Shown here: positions 33,933 through 43,203 of the stretch, in pieces
Numbering within the stretch: position 1 is the stretch's first letter
How the letters are laid out: each line of letters opens with the position of its first letter
Assembly (NCBI GenBank): GCA_963727015.1
Contig: CAVSEV010000016.1
Span: 364,786 to 428,785, forward strand
Direction: 5' to 3'
DNA: 64,000 bases
Origin: DATFVJ01 sp963727015
GTDB lineage: Bacteria > Actinomycetota > Actinomycetes > Streptosporangiales > Streptosporangiaceae
Translations under genes and position numbers: made by a program
The notes under the pieces: model-generated
What the model was told of the DNA's origin: nothing
The model's database searches: none
Seen by the model: only the letters and a program-made list of their open reading frames with translations

Positions 33933-34073
33933 AGCTAAGGCCTATTGCAATGCCATGCAAGTCAGGCAACCTGCCTGCCAGGGGCGTCTCTACCTGCTGA
34001 CCTAGTGCACCGGCGTACCCGTGGGCGCCTGCCGGTTGATGGGTGTTGGCTGTTCACTTGGCTGTCCATCGTC
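33933..34073. repeat. Diverged long repeat B, copy 2, with tRNA-Ala anticodon-arm remnant
   Basis: The stretch begins AGCTAAGG directly followed by CCTATTGCAATGCCATGCAA, which on the minus strand is the anticodon arm of tRNA-Ala(GGC): CTTGCATGGCAT. Compared with copy 1 (3658-3835) it lacks the T-arm bases but keeps the anticodon segment that copy 1 has lost. The following 120 bases align with 3696-3830 through shared blocks (GTCAGGCAA, CTACCTGC, GTGCACCG, GGCTGTTCACTTGGCTGTCC). Confidence 0.55.
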
Positions 34074-34215
34074 TGGTTGATCTGGTCGAGCGCGGCATCC
34101 AGTTCATCGAGGCTTTTCCCCTCTCGCCCGGCGGCCTTGTCCGCCAGGTGCGCCGCCAGCGCCGCCCGATCCTGAAGGTCCGCGAGGTCATCAATGTTGA
34201 TCAGTGCGGCGAGAC
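34062..34215 (-). pseudogene. Phd/YefM-type antitoxin, C-terminal part on the minus strand
   Basis: The minus-strand frame reads AALINIDDLADLQDRAALAA, then HLADKAAGREGKSLDELDAA and LDQI. This is the continuation expected after the DNA-binding half of a Phd/YefM antitoxin (VAVLINxDDLADLQDRxALA). The N-terminal half lies about 70 bases away on the plus strand (34279-34410), so the gene has been cut and one part inverted. The acidic helix seen here is the segment that would bind the toxin. Confidence 0.65.
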
Positions 34216-34278
34216 ACGCTGGTACGGGCATGCGTGTTCCTGCCCGCAAGGGTTACTGCACGGTGTTACCGTCCATAC

Positions 34279-34410
34279 ATGGCCTATCCGCTAACTGCGG
34301 CTCAGTCGCACCTGGGTGAGCTCGTCGCTGAGGCGCGGCAAAGCCACCGTCCGGTGACCATCAGCGAGAACGGCGAGCCGGTCGCGGCGCCACCAGCGAT
34401 GCTCAATTAG
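34279..34410 (+). pseudogene. Phd/YefM-type antitoxin, N-terminal part on the plus strand
   Basis: From ATG 34279 the frame reads MAYPLTAAQSHLGELVAEAR, then QSHRPVTISENGEPVAA, the DNA-binding half of Phd/YefM antitoxins (LTxARAxLGELVxxAxxxxxPVTIxxxGxPVA). After PVAA it ends within six residues. The missing ending (ALINIDDLADLQD) is present in inverted orientation at 34062-34215. No toxin gene is adjacent. Confidence 0.75.
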
Positions 34411-34561
34411 GCGGCTCGGCGTGCGTTCTCCCTGACCACCTTTATCACTGAATGTAATGCCGTAGCCGCTTCCGGCTGTCGCCTCGCTGCGGCGTGATTG
34501 GCCTGGGGGTGGCCGGGCACCAGATCACCAGGAGGGGCGGCTCGGTCGTGGCCGCCCCGAT

Positions 34562-35143
34562 TCAGGCGGTGCGGCGGGTGAGGTCAGCTGGGTCCAGTTC
34601 GACCGCGAAGGGCCTGGTAATGCGGCCCGGAGTTCCTGCAACAAGAGTGGTACGGGTGACATACCGGCCGCGGTTCAGCGAGCAAGCGACGATCTTCGGG
34701 GTGCCTTGCAGCTCTACCCGCCAGTAGACGGGGATTCCCGCTTCCGCGTACATGGGCGGCTTGACCGCCCGGTCTATCGACATCGTGGACGGGGAGACAA
34801 CCTCAACCACGGCCAGAACGGCCTCACAGGGAAGCCTCGTGGCCGTCTCACCGACCGCTTCGGCGGCCACGACCACGACGTCGGGAACCAGGAGTTTCCC
34901 GCCCGGCAGGGCTACGTTAACCGCTTCGAGCACCTCAGCATCGGCACCGGCGGTGATGGCCGCCTGGGCGAGAGCGCGGTGCAGCCGGTAGGACGCCCGC
35001 TGATGGCCCACCCCCGGCGCCGGGCTCACGACAAGAACCCCACCTTCGTAGACCTCGAAGCGAGCATGATCACCGGAATCGGGCAGCGCCTCCACATCAT
35101 CGGCTGTCCAAGGCCCAGTGTGTTCTACGAGCGCGACGCTCAT
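34562..35143 (-). CDS. Uma2-family (DUF820) putative restriction-like endonuclease
   Basis: 193 residues from ATG 35143, preceded by GGGAGGTGAGATC; the ATG 11 codons upstream is less likely. The PD-(D/E)xK fold is visible: RFEVYEGGVLVVSPAPGVGH, then the catalytic-region strands LLVPDVVVVAAE and LAVVEVVSPSTMSIDRAVK with PPMYAEAGIPVYWRVEL. In the motif E-x-V the VEVVSPS strand provides the acidic residue and the Lys in RAVKPPMY follows. Uma2 proteins occur in many copies in actinomycetes and cyanobacteria; their biological role is unknown. Confidence 0.9.
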   Translation of the reverse strand: MSVALVEHTGPWTADDVEALPDSGDHARFEVYEGGVLVVSPAPGVGHQRASYRLHRALAQAAITAGADAEVLEAVNVALPGGKLLVPDVVVVAAEAVGETATRLPCEAVLAVVEVVSPSTMSIDRAVKPPMYAEAGIPVYWRVELQGTPKIVACSLNRGRYVTRTTLVAGTPGRITRPFAVELDPADLTRRTA

Positions 35144-36257
35144 GATCTCACCTCCCGCCGTCATCCAGTCTGACATCCGCGGAGCCCCACCGGAACGGCC
35201 ACCGTCCCCGCGCGTGCACCGGCATGTTCAACACGCACCGCTCTCCCGCCACCCCGGGCCGTCATCGAGCCAATCCGTGCGGTCCAGTGCCAACGACCGT
35301 GCCCAGAATTAGGCGGTTAGGTGATCTTGAAAGTCAACCCGACGGGTCTACAGCCGGGCCTGACCTGGAGGTTTGTGTGGAGCTACGGGGATTCAAACGT
35401 GCTGTACGGTCCCGAGCTTCCACCGGTGCAAACTGAGCGCAGACCGGCTCCCGGGAGGCGCACGCTGGACATAGCACCTGACTGTATCTGCCACCCCCTC
35501 CTCTGAGATCGCCGTCGCGAAAGACCTAACTCTTCTGCGAAGAGCGCGAGATACGGGCCCTTGGAGAAGCGCACGGCCGAGGGCATCACCAGATTGAATC
35601 TGCGGGCCGCTAGAGATCCCAGGCCCGCGCAGGAATTATCCATCTGCATGCTGCCGATAGGCGGATTGCCGCTGCTGGTATCGCCGCTCGGCGAGTGCCG
35701 TTGCCGGGTGTAAGGGACGCCCGAAACACACGGTTGACGGCCGGGGAGACGGGGTGACCTTGGCCCTGGTAAACGGATCCGCCCGTGATGGGATATTGGG
35801 AATTCGGCACTGAGGCTGGGAGGCGTGATGGCCGGCGCGGGCGAGACCGGTGGTGGCACGCCGGGGGCGACACGAGCGGCAGTCCAGAGCGCCAGCCAGC
35901 GACACCAGCCCGGGAACGGTGCCGAAGCCGCCGTCGGCTCCGGTTCACGACGGAACTACGTGGTGCCCGGAACGGGCTGTCTGCGCCGCGTTCTGCGGCG
36001 CCTGGCCGGAAGTTCCGGCCCTGGGCGTGGTGGACCGGCAGCTCTCTTCTCGGGCCCAACGGCGCGGGCAAGTCGACCGCAGCTGACACCGCCATCCCGA
36101 ACCATCCTTAGCTGACTCCGGACGCCCAAGTGATCATCCCGCGCGTTTGGCTCCTTCCTCGTGCGGCATCGGAGGATGCCGGTTCCCCGTTGCCGGCCGG
36201 CGGCTTGCTTCGCGAAGCGGCGAGCGATCACGACTGCTGCCGCGACCGGCCCGCTGA
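35144..36257. other. 1.1-kb stretch with scars but no complete gene
   Basis: Besides the tRNA-like scar at 35377-35398 there is a short plus-strand frame near 36045-36085 reading SLLGPNGAGKSTA, a Walker A motif of an ABC ATPase with nothing of the rest of that protein around it. A minus-strand frame near 35550-35650 (LAARRFNLVMPSAVRFSKGP) looks protein-like but is not recognised. The stretch appears to be rearranged debris. Confidence 0.4.
35377..35398 (-). pseudogene. tRNA-Ala 3'-end-like scar (22 bp)
   Basis: GTGGAGCTACGGGGATTCAAAC differs from the start of the scar at 3658 (GTGGAGCTAAGGGGACTCCAAC) at three positions and, like it, is the reverse complement of a tRNA-Ala 3' end with its T-loop. 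The pairing half of the T-stem is not present, so no tRNA can form. Same orientation as the 3.7-kb scar. Confidence 0.45.
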
Positions 36258-37574
36258 TCAGCCCGGGCTCTCTTCCAGCGCGATGGCCTTGGCTGCCTCC
36301 CGGACGCCCTTGGTGGCCAGGTTGAGGACGAGCTTCTTGCCGGGGAGGTAGGGCAGTGTCCTGATGGCCTGGTTCTGCAGCCAGATTTGCCGACGGGTCT
36401 GGGGGATGAACCGCTTGGTGTTCCCGATCGCGATCTGCTGGTTACGAGCCACGAAGTCCTGCATCCGGCGCTGGTAAGCGGCGAAGGCGGCGCCGTGGTC
36501 GCCGTCGGCGGCCTGCAGTGCGCCGGCCAGCACATAAGCCCCGACCAGCGCGAGGCTGGTGCCCTGGCCCGACAGCGGCGAAGGGCAGTAGCCGGCGTCG
36601 CCGACCAGTGCCACCCGGTCAGCCGACCAGTTGTCCATGCGGATCTGGCTGACGGAATCGAAGTAGAAGTCGGGGGCGTCGCGCATGGCCGCGAGCAGCC
36701 GTGGGATCTCCCAGACGGGCTCGGCGAACGCGGCTTCGAGCAGCTCCTGCTGTTGGCCGATGTCGCCGTAGTCGTAATCGAGGGGCGGGGAGGCGAAGAA
36801 GAAGATGGCCCTCGCCTCGGTGTTGTCCCTGGCGCTGGTGACCGTTACCGAGTTGCCAGGGGAGACGTGAATCAGCTGCCAGTGATCGAGTCTCATGTCG
36901 TTGCGGACAGTGAAGACCGATAGGTACATGCCCAGGTGCCGGACGAAGGACGGTTCCGGCCCGAAGGCGAGCGCTCGCAGCGTGGAGTGCAACCCGTCGG
37001 CGCCGATCACGAGATCGAACGTGCGCGGTTGCGCCCGCTCGAAGGTGACCTCGACGGCTCCGGGCACCCCGGCCATCCCCGTGACCGAATCGCCGAAGAT
37101 GTACTCGGCGCCGCTCCGGGCGGCCTCATACAAGATGCCGACCAGGTCACCGCGCACGATCTCCACGTCGGCGACGTCGACGACGCCGAAGGCCGCGTTC
37201 ATGCTGGCCAGATGCTTTCCGGTGGCGCCGACGTACGTCATCCCGCGAGTGCGCGTGCGCGCCTGCCGCAGCGCGCCCAGGATCCCCGCTCGCCTCGCGA
37301 CGTCGATCGCCGCGCCGCGGATGTCGACCGCCTGACCCCCGTCGCGCGGTGCGGGTGCCCGTTCGACCACGGTCGGGGAGAAGCCGTGCCTGGACAGCCA
37401 ATACGCAAGCGTCAGGCCGGCCGGCCCCGCGCCGGAAATCAGTACATTCCCGCGCTGCGCCCGGGACCGCCCGGGTGCCCGGCCGGCTGCTGATGCTGGC
37501 AGGGACATGGGAACCTCCGTACGTTCTGCCGGTTTTGCGGGCTTCGATGCCGAAGCGGGTCGTGTCGTGGACAT
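36258..37574 (-). CDS. FAD-dependent monooxygenase (class A)
   Basis: 438 residues. A Pro/Ala/Ser-rich N-terminal tail of about 40 residues precedes the FAD fold NVLISGAGPAGLTLAYWLSR and TVVERAPAPRDGGQAVDIRG. The DG motif is DLVIGADGLHSTLRAL near residue 195 and the second FAD motif VALVGDAGYCPSPLSGQGTS near residue 320, typical of the TetX/PgaE-like group, many of which act on antibiotics or pigments. A start nearer residue 23 (MSLPASAAGR) is possible. It stands alone with no regulator adjacent; downstream is debris. Confidence 0.9.
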   Translation of the reverse strand: MSTTRPASASKPAKPAERTEVPMSLPASAAGRAPGRSRAQRGNVLISGAGPAGLTLAYWLSRHGFSPTVVERAPAPRDGGQAVDIRGAAIDVARRAGILGALRQARTRTRGMTYVGATGKHLASMNAAFGVVDVADVEIVRGDLVGILYEAARSGAEYIFGDSVTGMAGVPGAVEVTFERAQPRTFDLVIGADGLHSTLRALAFGPEPSFVRHLGMYLSVFTVRNDMRLDHWQLIHVSPGNSVTVTSARDNTEARAIFFFASPPLDYDYGDIGQQQELLEAAFAEPVWEIPRLLAAMRDAPDFYFDSVSQIRMDNWSADRVALVGDAGYCPSPLSGQGTSLALVGAYVLAGALQAADGDHGAAFAAYQRRMQDFVARNQQIAIGNTKRFIPQTRRQIWLQNQAIRTLPYLPGKKLVLNLATKGVREAAKAIALEESPG

Positions 37575-37730
37575 GCCTGTCTCTCCTTAGCTCCTTGGTG
37601 CCAAGGCCGCGCGGCCCGCGGGCAGGTCATCCCAGGACGGTTCTCGTGTTCTGGGTCCTGGCTCGACGGGCCCGCGTGGTTCACGCGGGCACGGGCGGCT
37701 TTCTCGGCTGATCGCGTCGGCCAGCAGCGG

Positions 37731-38780
37731 TCATGAGTCTTGGTCGGGCTGCCGGTCCTGATGATTTGCGTCGGAGAACGCGCTGACCCTCGCGGCGAAC
37801 TGCTCCACTGCCTGGCTGACCGCGGCCGACCGGATGGACTCGTACAGGTCGAAGTCGTGGTGCGCGCCGGGCAGCTCGGCGTAGCTGACCGGGCGGCCCG
37901 ACACCGCGCGGGCCCGCTCCGCGAAGGCCCGTACGTCCGCCGCTGATAGCGGGTCTTTGTCGCCGTGCACGATGAGCATGGGCGGCAGGTCACCGCGCGG
38001 CGCGAGGCCGCCGTAGTAGCCGTAGCGGCAGATCAGGCCCGCGATGCCGGTCTCGCCGTCGCACACCGCCCGGATCGCCAGGTTCGCCCCGGCCGAGCTG
38101 CCGGCGAGGAACAGCGCGCCGGGCCCGGCGCCGAACTCCGCGGCATGAGCCCGTACCCAGGCGATCGCGTCGCGCACGTCGGCTACCTGGTCGGCCAGCG
38201 TTACGTGCGGCTGCAGCCGGTAGTCCGCGCTCACGCAGACGAAACCGCGCCGGCTGGCCAGGTGCCGGATCAGCGGCCGCGCTTCGCGGGCCTTGTTGCC
38301 GGAATAGAAACCGCCGCCATGGAAGTGCAGCAGGACCGGCGCGCCGGCCGGCCGGTCACGGCGGTGGTAGACGTCCAGCGCGCGGTCCGGCCCGGCGCCG
38401 TAGGCCAGGCCGCGCACCCGGACCACGTCGAGCCGGCCAGGGAAGAACGGGGCGCGCAGGATCCGGCCCCACGGCCGCCCCGGCCTGCCGGTGTTGCGCA
38501 ACGCCGCGTGCGCGCGCAGCGCGCGGCACACGATGACCACGAGGCCGGCCAGGGCGAGCAGCGCGACAACGGCGGCGGCGGCGCCGGCCGGGGAGCCGAG
38601 GTCGCCGTCGGCGAGCGCGAGCACCGTCGACGCGACCAGAAAATACCCCACGAGGAACGGCAGCTCGCTGACCACCAGCGCGGGGATTGCGGAGAACGAG
38701 CCGAGCCTGGGCCACCGGGTGAGCGCGCACGCCACGCCCCAGGACACGGCCGCGACCGTCCACAAGTATCCGACCGGCAT
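37731..38780 (-). CDS. Membrane-anchored alpha/beta hydrolase (HSL/BD-FAE-like esterase)
   Basis: About 349 residues from ATG 38780. The first 95 residues contain three hydrophobic segments (GYLWTVAAVSWGVACALT, ELPFLVGYFLVASTVLAL, AAAVVALLALAGLVVIVCRA), so the enzyme is membrane-bound. The catalytic domain has the oxyanion HGGG (LHFHGGGFYSG), the nucleophile elbow GSSAG (FLAGSSAGANLA), the acid in VHGDKDPLSA and the histidine in PGAHHDFDLY. Substrate unknown; carboxylic esters are likely. The start abuts a truncated epimerase gene on the same strand. Confidence 0.88.
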   Translation of the reverse strand: MPVGYLWTVAAVSWGVACALTRWPRLGSFSAIPALVVSELPFLVGYFLVASTVLALADGDLGSPAGAAAAVVALLALAGLVVIVCRALRAHAALRNTGRPGRPWGRILRAPFFPGRLDVVRVRGLAYGAGPDRALDVYHRRDRPAGAPVLLHFHGGGFYSGNKAREARPLIRHLASRRGFVCVSADYRLQPHVTLADQVADVRDAIAWVRAHAAEFGAGPGALFLAGSSAGANLAIRAVCDGETGIAGLICRYGYYGGLAPRGDLPPMLIVHGDKDPLSAADVRAFAERARAVSGRPVSYAELPGAHHDFDLYESIRSAAVSQAVEQFAARVSAFSDANHQDRQPDQDS

Positions 38781-38974
38781 CAGCAACTCCCCGCGATGCG
38801 GGGCCGCACGCGCGCCGGCTGGCCGAGCGCTGCCGGCCCGGGACTGAGCCCCCGTACCGGCCCGGCGTTCCTGGGTGACCTATGGGTCCCGATCACCTGG
38901 TGACCGTGATCGATGAGCTGGGTAGCGAGCCGGGCGCCGATAGCACCCGCCGCCCCCACGACGAAGATCCGCAT
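38780..38974 (-). pseudogene. NAD-dependent epimerase/reductase, N-terminal fragment
   Basis: From ATG 38974, preceded by GGAAGGAGCACACG, the frame reads MRIFVVGAAGAIGARLATQL, then IDHGHQVIGTHRSPRNAG, the NAD(P)-binding start of extended short-chain dehydrogenases (GAAGxIGxxLxxxLIxxGHEVxGxxRS). After about residue 42 the sequence turns into Pro/Ala/Arg text and the frame stops at 38780, overlapping the esterase start. Some 40 of about 300 residues remain, so the esterase may be expressed from the fragment's promoter. Confidence 0.75.
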
Positions 38975-39154
38975 CGTGTGCTCCTTCCCGGGTAGCCGGA
39001 CACCCCGACGTTATGAGGCGGTGCCGCGGCGGGCGTCACCCGAAAGTGGACATGGCGGGTGGAATCCTCGGCGTCGGGCTGCAGCACGAAGGTGCCGGCG
39101 AGGCGTGACAGACCCGGCCGGAGGAACGCGGAACCTGCCTGTATCTGGCCTCGG

Positions 39155-41926
39155 CTAATGGATAAGCCCTAGCTCCCTGGCCCGGGCGACCGCCTCGGTG
39201 CGGTTGGCCGCGCCGAGCTTGTCCAGGACATGGCTGACATGCTTTTTGACGGTGTCGAGAGTGACCACGAGCTGTCCGGCGATGGCCTGGTTCGACCGGC
39301 CCGCCGCCAGCATCCCCAGCACCTCCAGCTCGCGGGCGGTCAACTGCTCAACGATGCCCGGCACCGCTGCGGCGCCTTGTCCTGGCTCCGGCGGGGTGTG
39401 CTCTGGGTCAAACGCGCGCTGGAGCCGGGCCAGGCAACCGAGCGGGACCCCGGCGGCGGCCTGCCCGGCCCGCTGGGCCGCGATCAGCCGGCCGACCAGC
39501 GCGGCCATCGGCGGCCCCTCGTCGGCGAAGACCCGGACATAACCTCGCGGGCAGGCCAGCGTGAGCGCCCCGGCCAGAGCGTCCACCGCAGCCGTCTCCT
39601 CGCCGCTGACCGCCAGTGCCAGTGCCCGAAGCGCTTGGATCTCGATGAGGCTGCCGGCCCGGTCGTGAGTGACTGCCGCTGCGTGCAGCCGGTCCAGCAG
39701 TGCCAGTGCCTGGCCGGGCCGCTCCTGTGCCAGCAGTACCCGGGCCAGCACCAGGTGCCCCGGCTCGCGGGGGTAGTCCGGCTCGTCGTCCGCTCTGAGG
39801 CCACGGTCCTTTACCCAGCGGGCAGCTCCGGCCAGGGCGCCCTGAGCCAGCAGCAGCCGCGCCCACTGCGCCGGGACCGGGTTGAGCAGCCCGGCCAAGT
39901 CTGGCGCAGCCTTCCCGGCCTCGCTCATCGCCGCCCAGGCCCCAACCGGATCACCGGTGGCCTGCCGGATCCACGCCAGTGTCACCAGGCCGGTCGCCAG
40001 CGCCGCAGTGTAGACGAACCGGCGGCATAGCGCGATGCCCTCACTGACATGCTGGAGCGCCGCATCGAGCTCGTTCTGCTGGTAGGCCACCTCGGCCAGT
40101 CCGGTATAGGCGGGACCCGCGGCCGGCAGCGGCGGCTGGCCTGGCACCGCGGTGGCTTCCAGCGCCTGCCGGTAGGTCCGCACCGCGGCGTCCAGGCGGC
40201 CCTGGGCACGCTGGATCTGGCCAAGCTGATAGCAGCCGTACGCCGTCATCGTTAGCTGGCCGGCTGCCCGCCGCCCGGCGACGATTGACTCGAACCGGCC
40301 CTCGGCCTCCCTAAGGCGGCCGCGGAGCCACTCGGCCATGGCCAGATGCCCCCGGGCGCTGGACGTCAGCAGCCACTCTTCCTCGCTGCTCTCGGCCAGG
40401 GCAGCCGAGGCGAGCGCGGCCGCGGCCTCGGCGTCACCGCGAAGCTCAGCGAGCTGGGTGCGATGGAGCGCGATCAGCGCAGGAACGTTGACCAGCATGC
40501 TGGCGGCCCGGCCGGCCGTAGGCTCAAACGGCTCCTCGGCCGTGCCGAGGGAGGCGCGCTCGGCCGCGTCGAGCAACGGCGCCACCGCCTCCACCTGACC
40601 GCTGATTCCTGCCATCAGCGCCTGTGCCAGCGGCAGCCGCGGGCGGGAGCGGACCAGCTCATCGGGAAGCGCCGACAGCCACCGGTGGACCGTCGCCGCT
40701 TCGCCGCGCAGGAAGAAGACCTCGTCGAAATGCTGCTCGACGAGCCAGGCAGCCCAGGTCGCCTCGCCTCCGGCCACCGCCTGCCGGATCGCGTCATCGG
40801 CCAGGCCATGCTCCTCGCACCAGGCCGCGGCGTTGCGGTGCAGTTGCCCCACCCGGCCAGGCTGTTCCTCCCGCAACCGGGCATGCAGCAGGTCGGCGAA
40901 CAGATGGTGGTAACGCCACCAGCAGCGGACCTCATCAAGGGGCACCAGGAAAAGGCCAGCCCGCTCCACCTGCTCTAGCAGCGCCTGGCTGCCCGGACGG
41001 CCGGTGACCGCATCGCATAGGGAGCCGCTGAGCCGCTCCAGCACCGAGGTCTCCAGCAGAAACGCCCGCACCTGCTCGCTCTGCTGCTCCAGTACCTCCT
41101 CGGCCAGAAAGTCAAGGACGTAGCGGTGGCTGCCGGTGAAGTCTGCCACGAACCCCGCGACATCGGGCTGGCCTCGCAGCGACAACGCGGCCAACTGCAG
41201 CCCGGCCGCCCATCCTTCGGTGCGCGCCGCCAGCGCCGTCATAGCCCCGTCGGGCAGTGCCACGGCCGCTACTTGCTGCAGCATGGCCGCTGCCTCGCCG
41301 GCGGTGAACCGGAGCTCGGCCGCGCGCAGCTCGGCCAGCTCATCGCGAACCCGCAGCCGCGCCAGCGCCAGCGGCGGGTCGGCGCGGCTGGCCAGCACCA
41401 GGTGCAGCCTTGGTGGCCGGTGCTCGATCAGGAAGCCCAGTGACGCGTGTACCGGCTGGGAGTCAATCAGGTGGTAGTCGTCGAGCACCAGCAGTACGTC
41501 GTCCGTGCTGGGCTGGGCGGCCAGCTCGTTGACCAAGGCCGTTACCAGTCCCTCGAACGACGGCGGCGCGGGAGGGCCAAGCAGCGGGCCCATCCGCTGG
41601 CCGATACCGGGGCACGGCCCATCCAGCGCGACGACCGTGTGGCGCCAGAACCGCGCTGGGTCGTTGTCGCCTGCGTCCAGCGACAGCCATCCCACCGGAC
41701 GCTGGGCGCGCCGGGCCCAGTCGGCCAGCAGCACCGTCTTGCCGTACCCGGCCGGGGCGCACACCAGCACCAGCCCCCGTCGCAGTCCCTCGTCGAGCCG
41801 GTCCGCCAGCCGCAGGCGCGGGACGAAGTCCGGCCGCGGCCTGGGCACGTGCAGCTTGGTGGCCAGCAGGACATCCCGCTCGGGCACGGCAGCCTCCGAT
41901 GCGGCCACCGCGGGCCGCTCAGTCAC
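39155..41926 (-). CDS. MalT-like LuxR-family (LAL/STAND) transcriptional activator
   Basis: 923 residues. It begins with the family opening LLATKLHVPRPRPDFVPRLR, then Walker A APAGYGKT (57-64), the LSLDAGDNDPARFWRHTV segment, Walker B VLLVLDDYHLI near residue 145 and the STAND arm (GWAAGLQLAALSL). Residues about 340-800 are TPR-like repeats and the last 65 residues are the LuxR helix-turn-helix (LTARELEVLGMLAAGRSNQA, then TLDTVKKHVSHVLDKLGAAN). Such proteins bind an inducer and ATP, oligomerise and activate transcription. The gene is intact. The target may be the esterase region downstream or a distant regulon. Confidence 0.94.
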   Translation of the reverse strand: MTERPAVAASEAAVPERDVLLATKLHVPRPRPDFVPRLRLADRLDEGLRRGLVLVCAPAGYGKTVLLADWARRAQRPVGWLSLDAGDNDPARFWRHTVVALDGPCPGIGQRMGPLLGPPAPPSFEGLVTALVNELAAQPSTDDVLLVLDDYHLIDSQPVHASLGFLIEHRPPRLHLVLASRADPPLALARLRVRDELAELRAAELRFTAGEAAAMLQQVAAVALPDGAMTALAARTEGWAAGLQLAALSLRGQPDVAGFVADFTGSHRYVLDFLAEEVLEQQSEQVRAFLLETSVLERLSGSLCDAVTGRPGSQALLEQVERAGLFLVPLDEVRCWWRYHHLFADLLHARLREEQPGRVGQLHRNAAAWCEEHGLADDAIRQAVAGGEATWAAWLVEQHFDEVFFLRGEAATVHRWLSALPDELVRSRPRLPLAQALMAGISGQVEAVAPLLDAAERASLGTAEEPFEPTAGRAASMLVNVPALIALHRTQLAELRGDAEAAAALASAALAESSEEEWLLTSSARGHLAMAEWLRGRLREAEGRFESIVAGRRAAGQLTMTAYGCYQLGQIQRAQGRLDAAVRTYRQALEATAVPGQPPLPAAGPAYTGLAEVAYQQNELDAALQHVSEGIALCRRFVYTAALATGLVTLAWIRQATGDPVGAWAAMSEAGKAAPDLAGLLNPVPAQWARLLLAQGALAGAARWVKDRGLRADDEPDYPREPGHLVLARVLLAQERPGQALALLDRLHAAAVTHDRAGSLIEIQALRALALAVSGEETAAVDALAGALTLACPRGYVRVFADEGPPMAALVGRLIAAQRAGQAAAGVPLGCLARLQRAFDPEHTPPEPGQGAAAVPGIVEQLTARELEVLGMLAAGRSNQAIAGQLVVTLDTVKKHVSHVLDKLGAANRTEAVARARELGLIH

Positions 41927-42104
41927 CGTCGACCTGCACGCTCAACGCTTCCAGTGATCCTCCACGCCGCCGCTGGAAAGCCCCATCGTCATCACCAAGA
42001 TACGTCGTATATCGACATTAATTGCCGCGCCTCGGCAGGCCGCGGCACCGGCGATCAGGCGAACGGCCAGCCGCCGGCGCGACGCAGGTCAAGGCACATG
42101 CCGC
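41927..42104. other. Short intergenic stretch
   Basis: No gene is supported; it must hold the promoter of the MalT-like gene. AT-rich CGTCGTATATCGACATTAA near 42003-42021 contains the inverted repeat TCGTATATCGA and could be a regulatory site. Confidence 0.35.
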
Positions 42105-42235
42105 CGCGGTCGATCACCCGGCCGGTCAGCCTGTCGATCGAGCAGCCGACCGTATCGCCTGGGTCGTTCACCGCCAGCGCGACCACGCGGATCGACCGGG
42201 CCGAGTTCGGGGTGACCGCCTACCGCGGGCTCCTG
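42105..42235 (+). pseudogene. YceI-family protein, C-terminal fragment
   Basis: The frame reads SITRPVSLSIEQPTVSPGSF, then TASATTRIDRAEFGVTAYRG. This matches the end of actinobacterial YceI lipocalin-like proteins (VTRPVxLxIE ... TRIDRAEFGVTAYRGLAG). The final strand and the N-terminal 130 residues are absent, the frame continuing into unrelated residues (SPRAMGDFLAQLITQ). Confidence 0.6.
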
Positions 42236-42337
42236 TCCCCGCGGGCGATGGGTGATTTCCTGGCCCAGCTCATCACCCAAGCCGATCTGGGCACCCCCGC
42301 ATCCTCGAACTGATCGGACCTTACCGGTGCAGACACG

Positions 42338-43203
42338 ATGACCACAGCAGTGATCGGTGCCACCGGCCGCATCGGCAGCGAGATCGTCCGCGGCGCACTC
42401 GCGCGCGGCGATGCGGTCGCCGCGCTCGTCCGCGACCCCGGCAAAGCCCGCCGCGCCTTCGGCGAACCCGACGGGCTGCACATCCGTCCCACGCGCCTGG
42501 ACGACCCGCGCGACCTCACCGAGGCACTTGACGGGATCCGCACGGTGTTCATCGCGATGGGATCAATCGGGATCGAGGGTGTCCTGCAGCGGATCGCGAT
42601 CAACGCCGCCGCCGGGATCTCCTCGATCGAGCAGGTCACACGCCTATCGGTGCTCAACACCTCGGCGGACTCACTTGGGATCAACCAGCGAGCCCACTAC
42701 AGCATCGACCAGTTCGCCTCCTCGACCGCAGTGCCGTACTCGACGATCCGCCCCGCGATCTTCTCCGCGTCGCTGCTCGCCGCGGCGCGCGAGGTGCGCG
42801 CCTCGCGCACCTGGACCGGCCTCGCCGGCAGCGGCCGCATGGCCCTGATCGACCATCGCGACGCGGCCGAGGCCGGGCTGCGCGTGCTCACCGACCCCCG
42901 CTATGGGGCGCGCACCACGACCTGACAGGACCGGTCCCCATCTCGTGGCCGGAGGCGCTCGAGCTGCTTTCGGCAGAACTCGGCGAGCCCGTCACCTTCC
43001 GGGTCGCGGCCGAGCGGCAGTTCCTCGAGCGCCTCACCGGCGCCGGGGTACCGGCGGGGACCGCTGAGCTGCTCATCACGCGCGAGTGGGCGATCCTCGC
43101 CGGCGAGAACGACTACACGACCAGCGCCTTCCAGCAGGTCACCGGCCGCCCCCCGCGCCCGGTGGCCGAGTTCCTTCACGAGCACCGCGCGGAATTCGCC
43201 TGA
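42338..43203 (+). pseudogene. NmrA/NAD(P)H-binding-family protein with a frameshift near 42908
   Basis: From ATG 42338 the frame shows the Rossmann start TTAVIGATGRIGSEIVRGAL and, later, YSTIRPAIFSASLLAAAREV and MALIDHRDAAEAGLRVLTDP, typical of NmrA-like sensor or reductase proteins. It stops at 42923-42925 after YGARTTT, while the next frame continues HHDLTGPVPISWPEALELLS and ends LHEHRAEFA at 43203, exactly as the family does. One base lost in GGGGCGCGC around 42905-42912 accounts for it. The whole protein would be about 288 residues. Confidence 0.85.
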
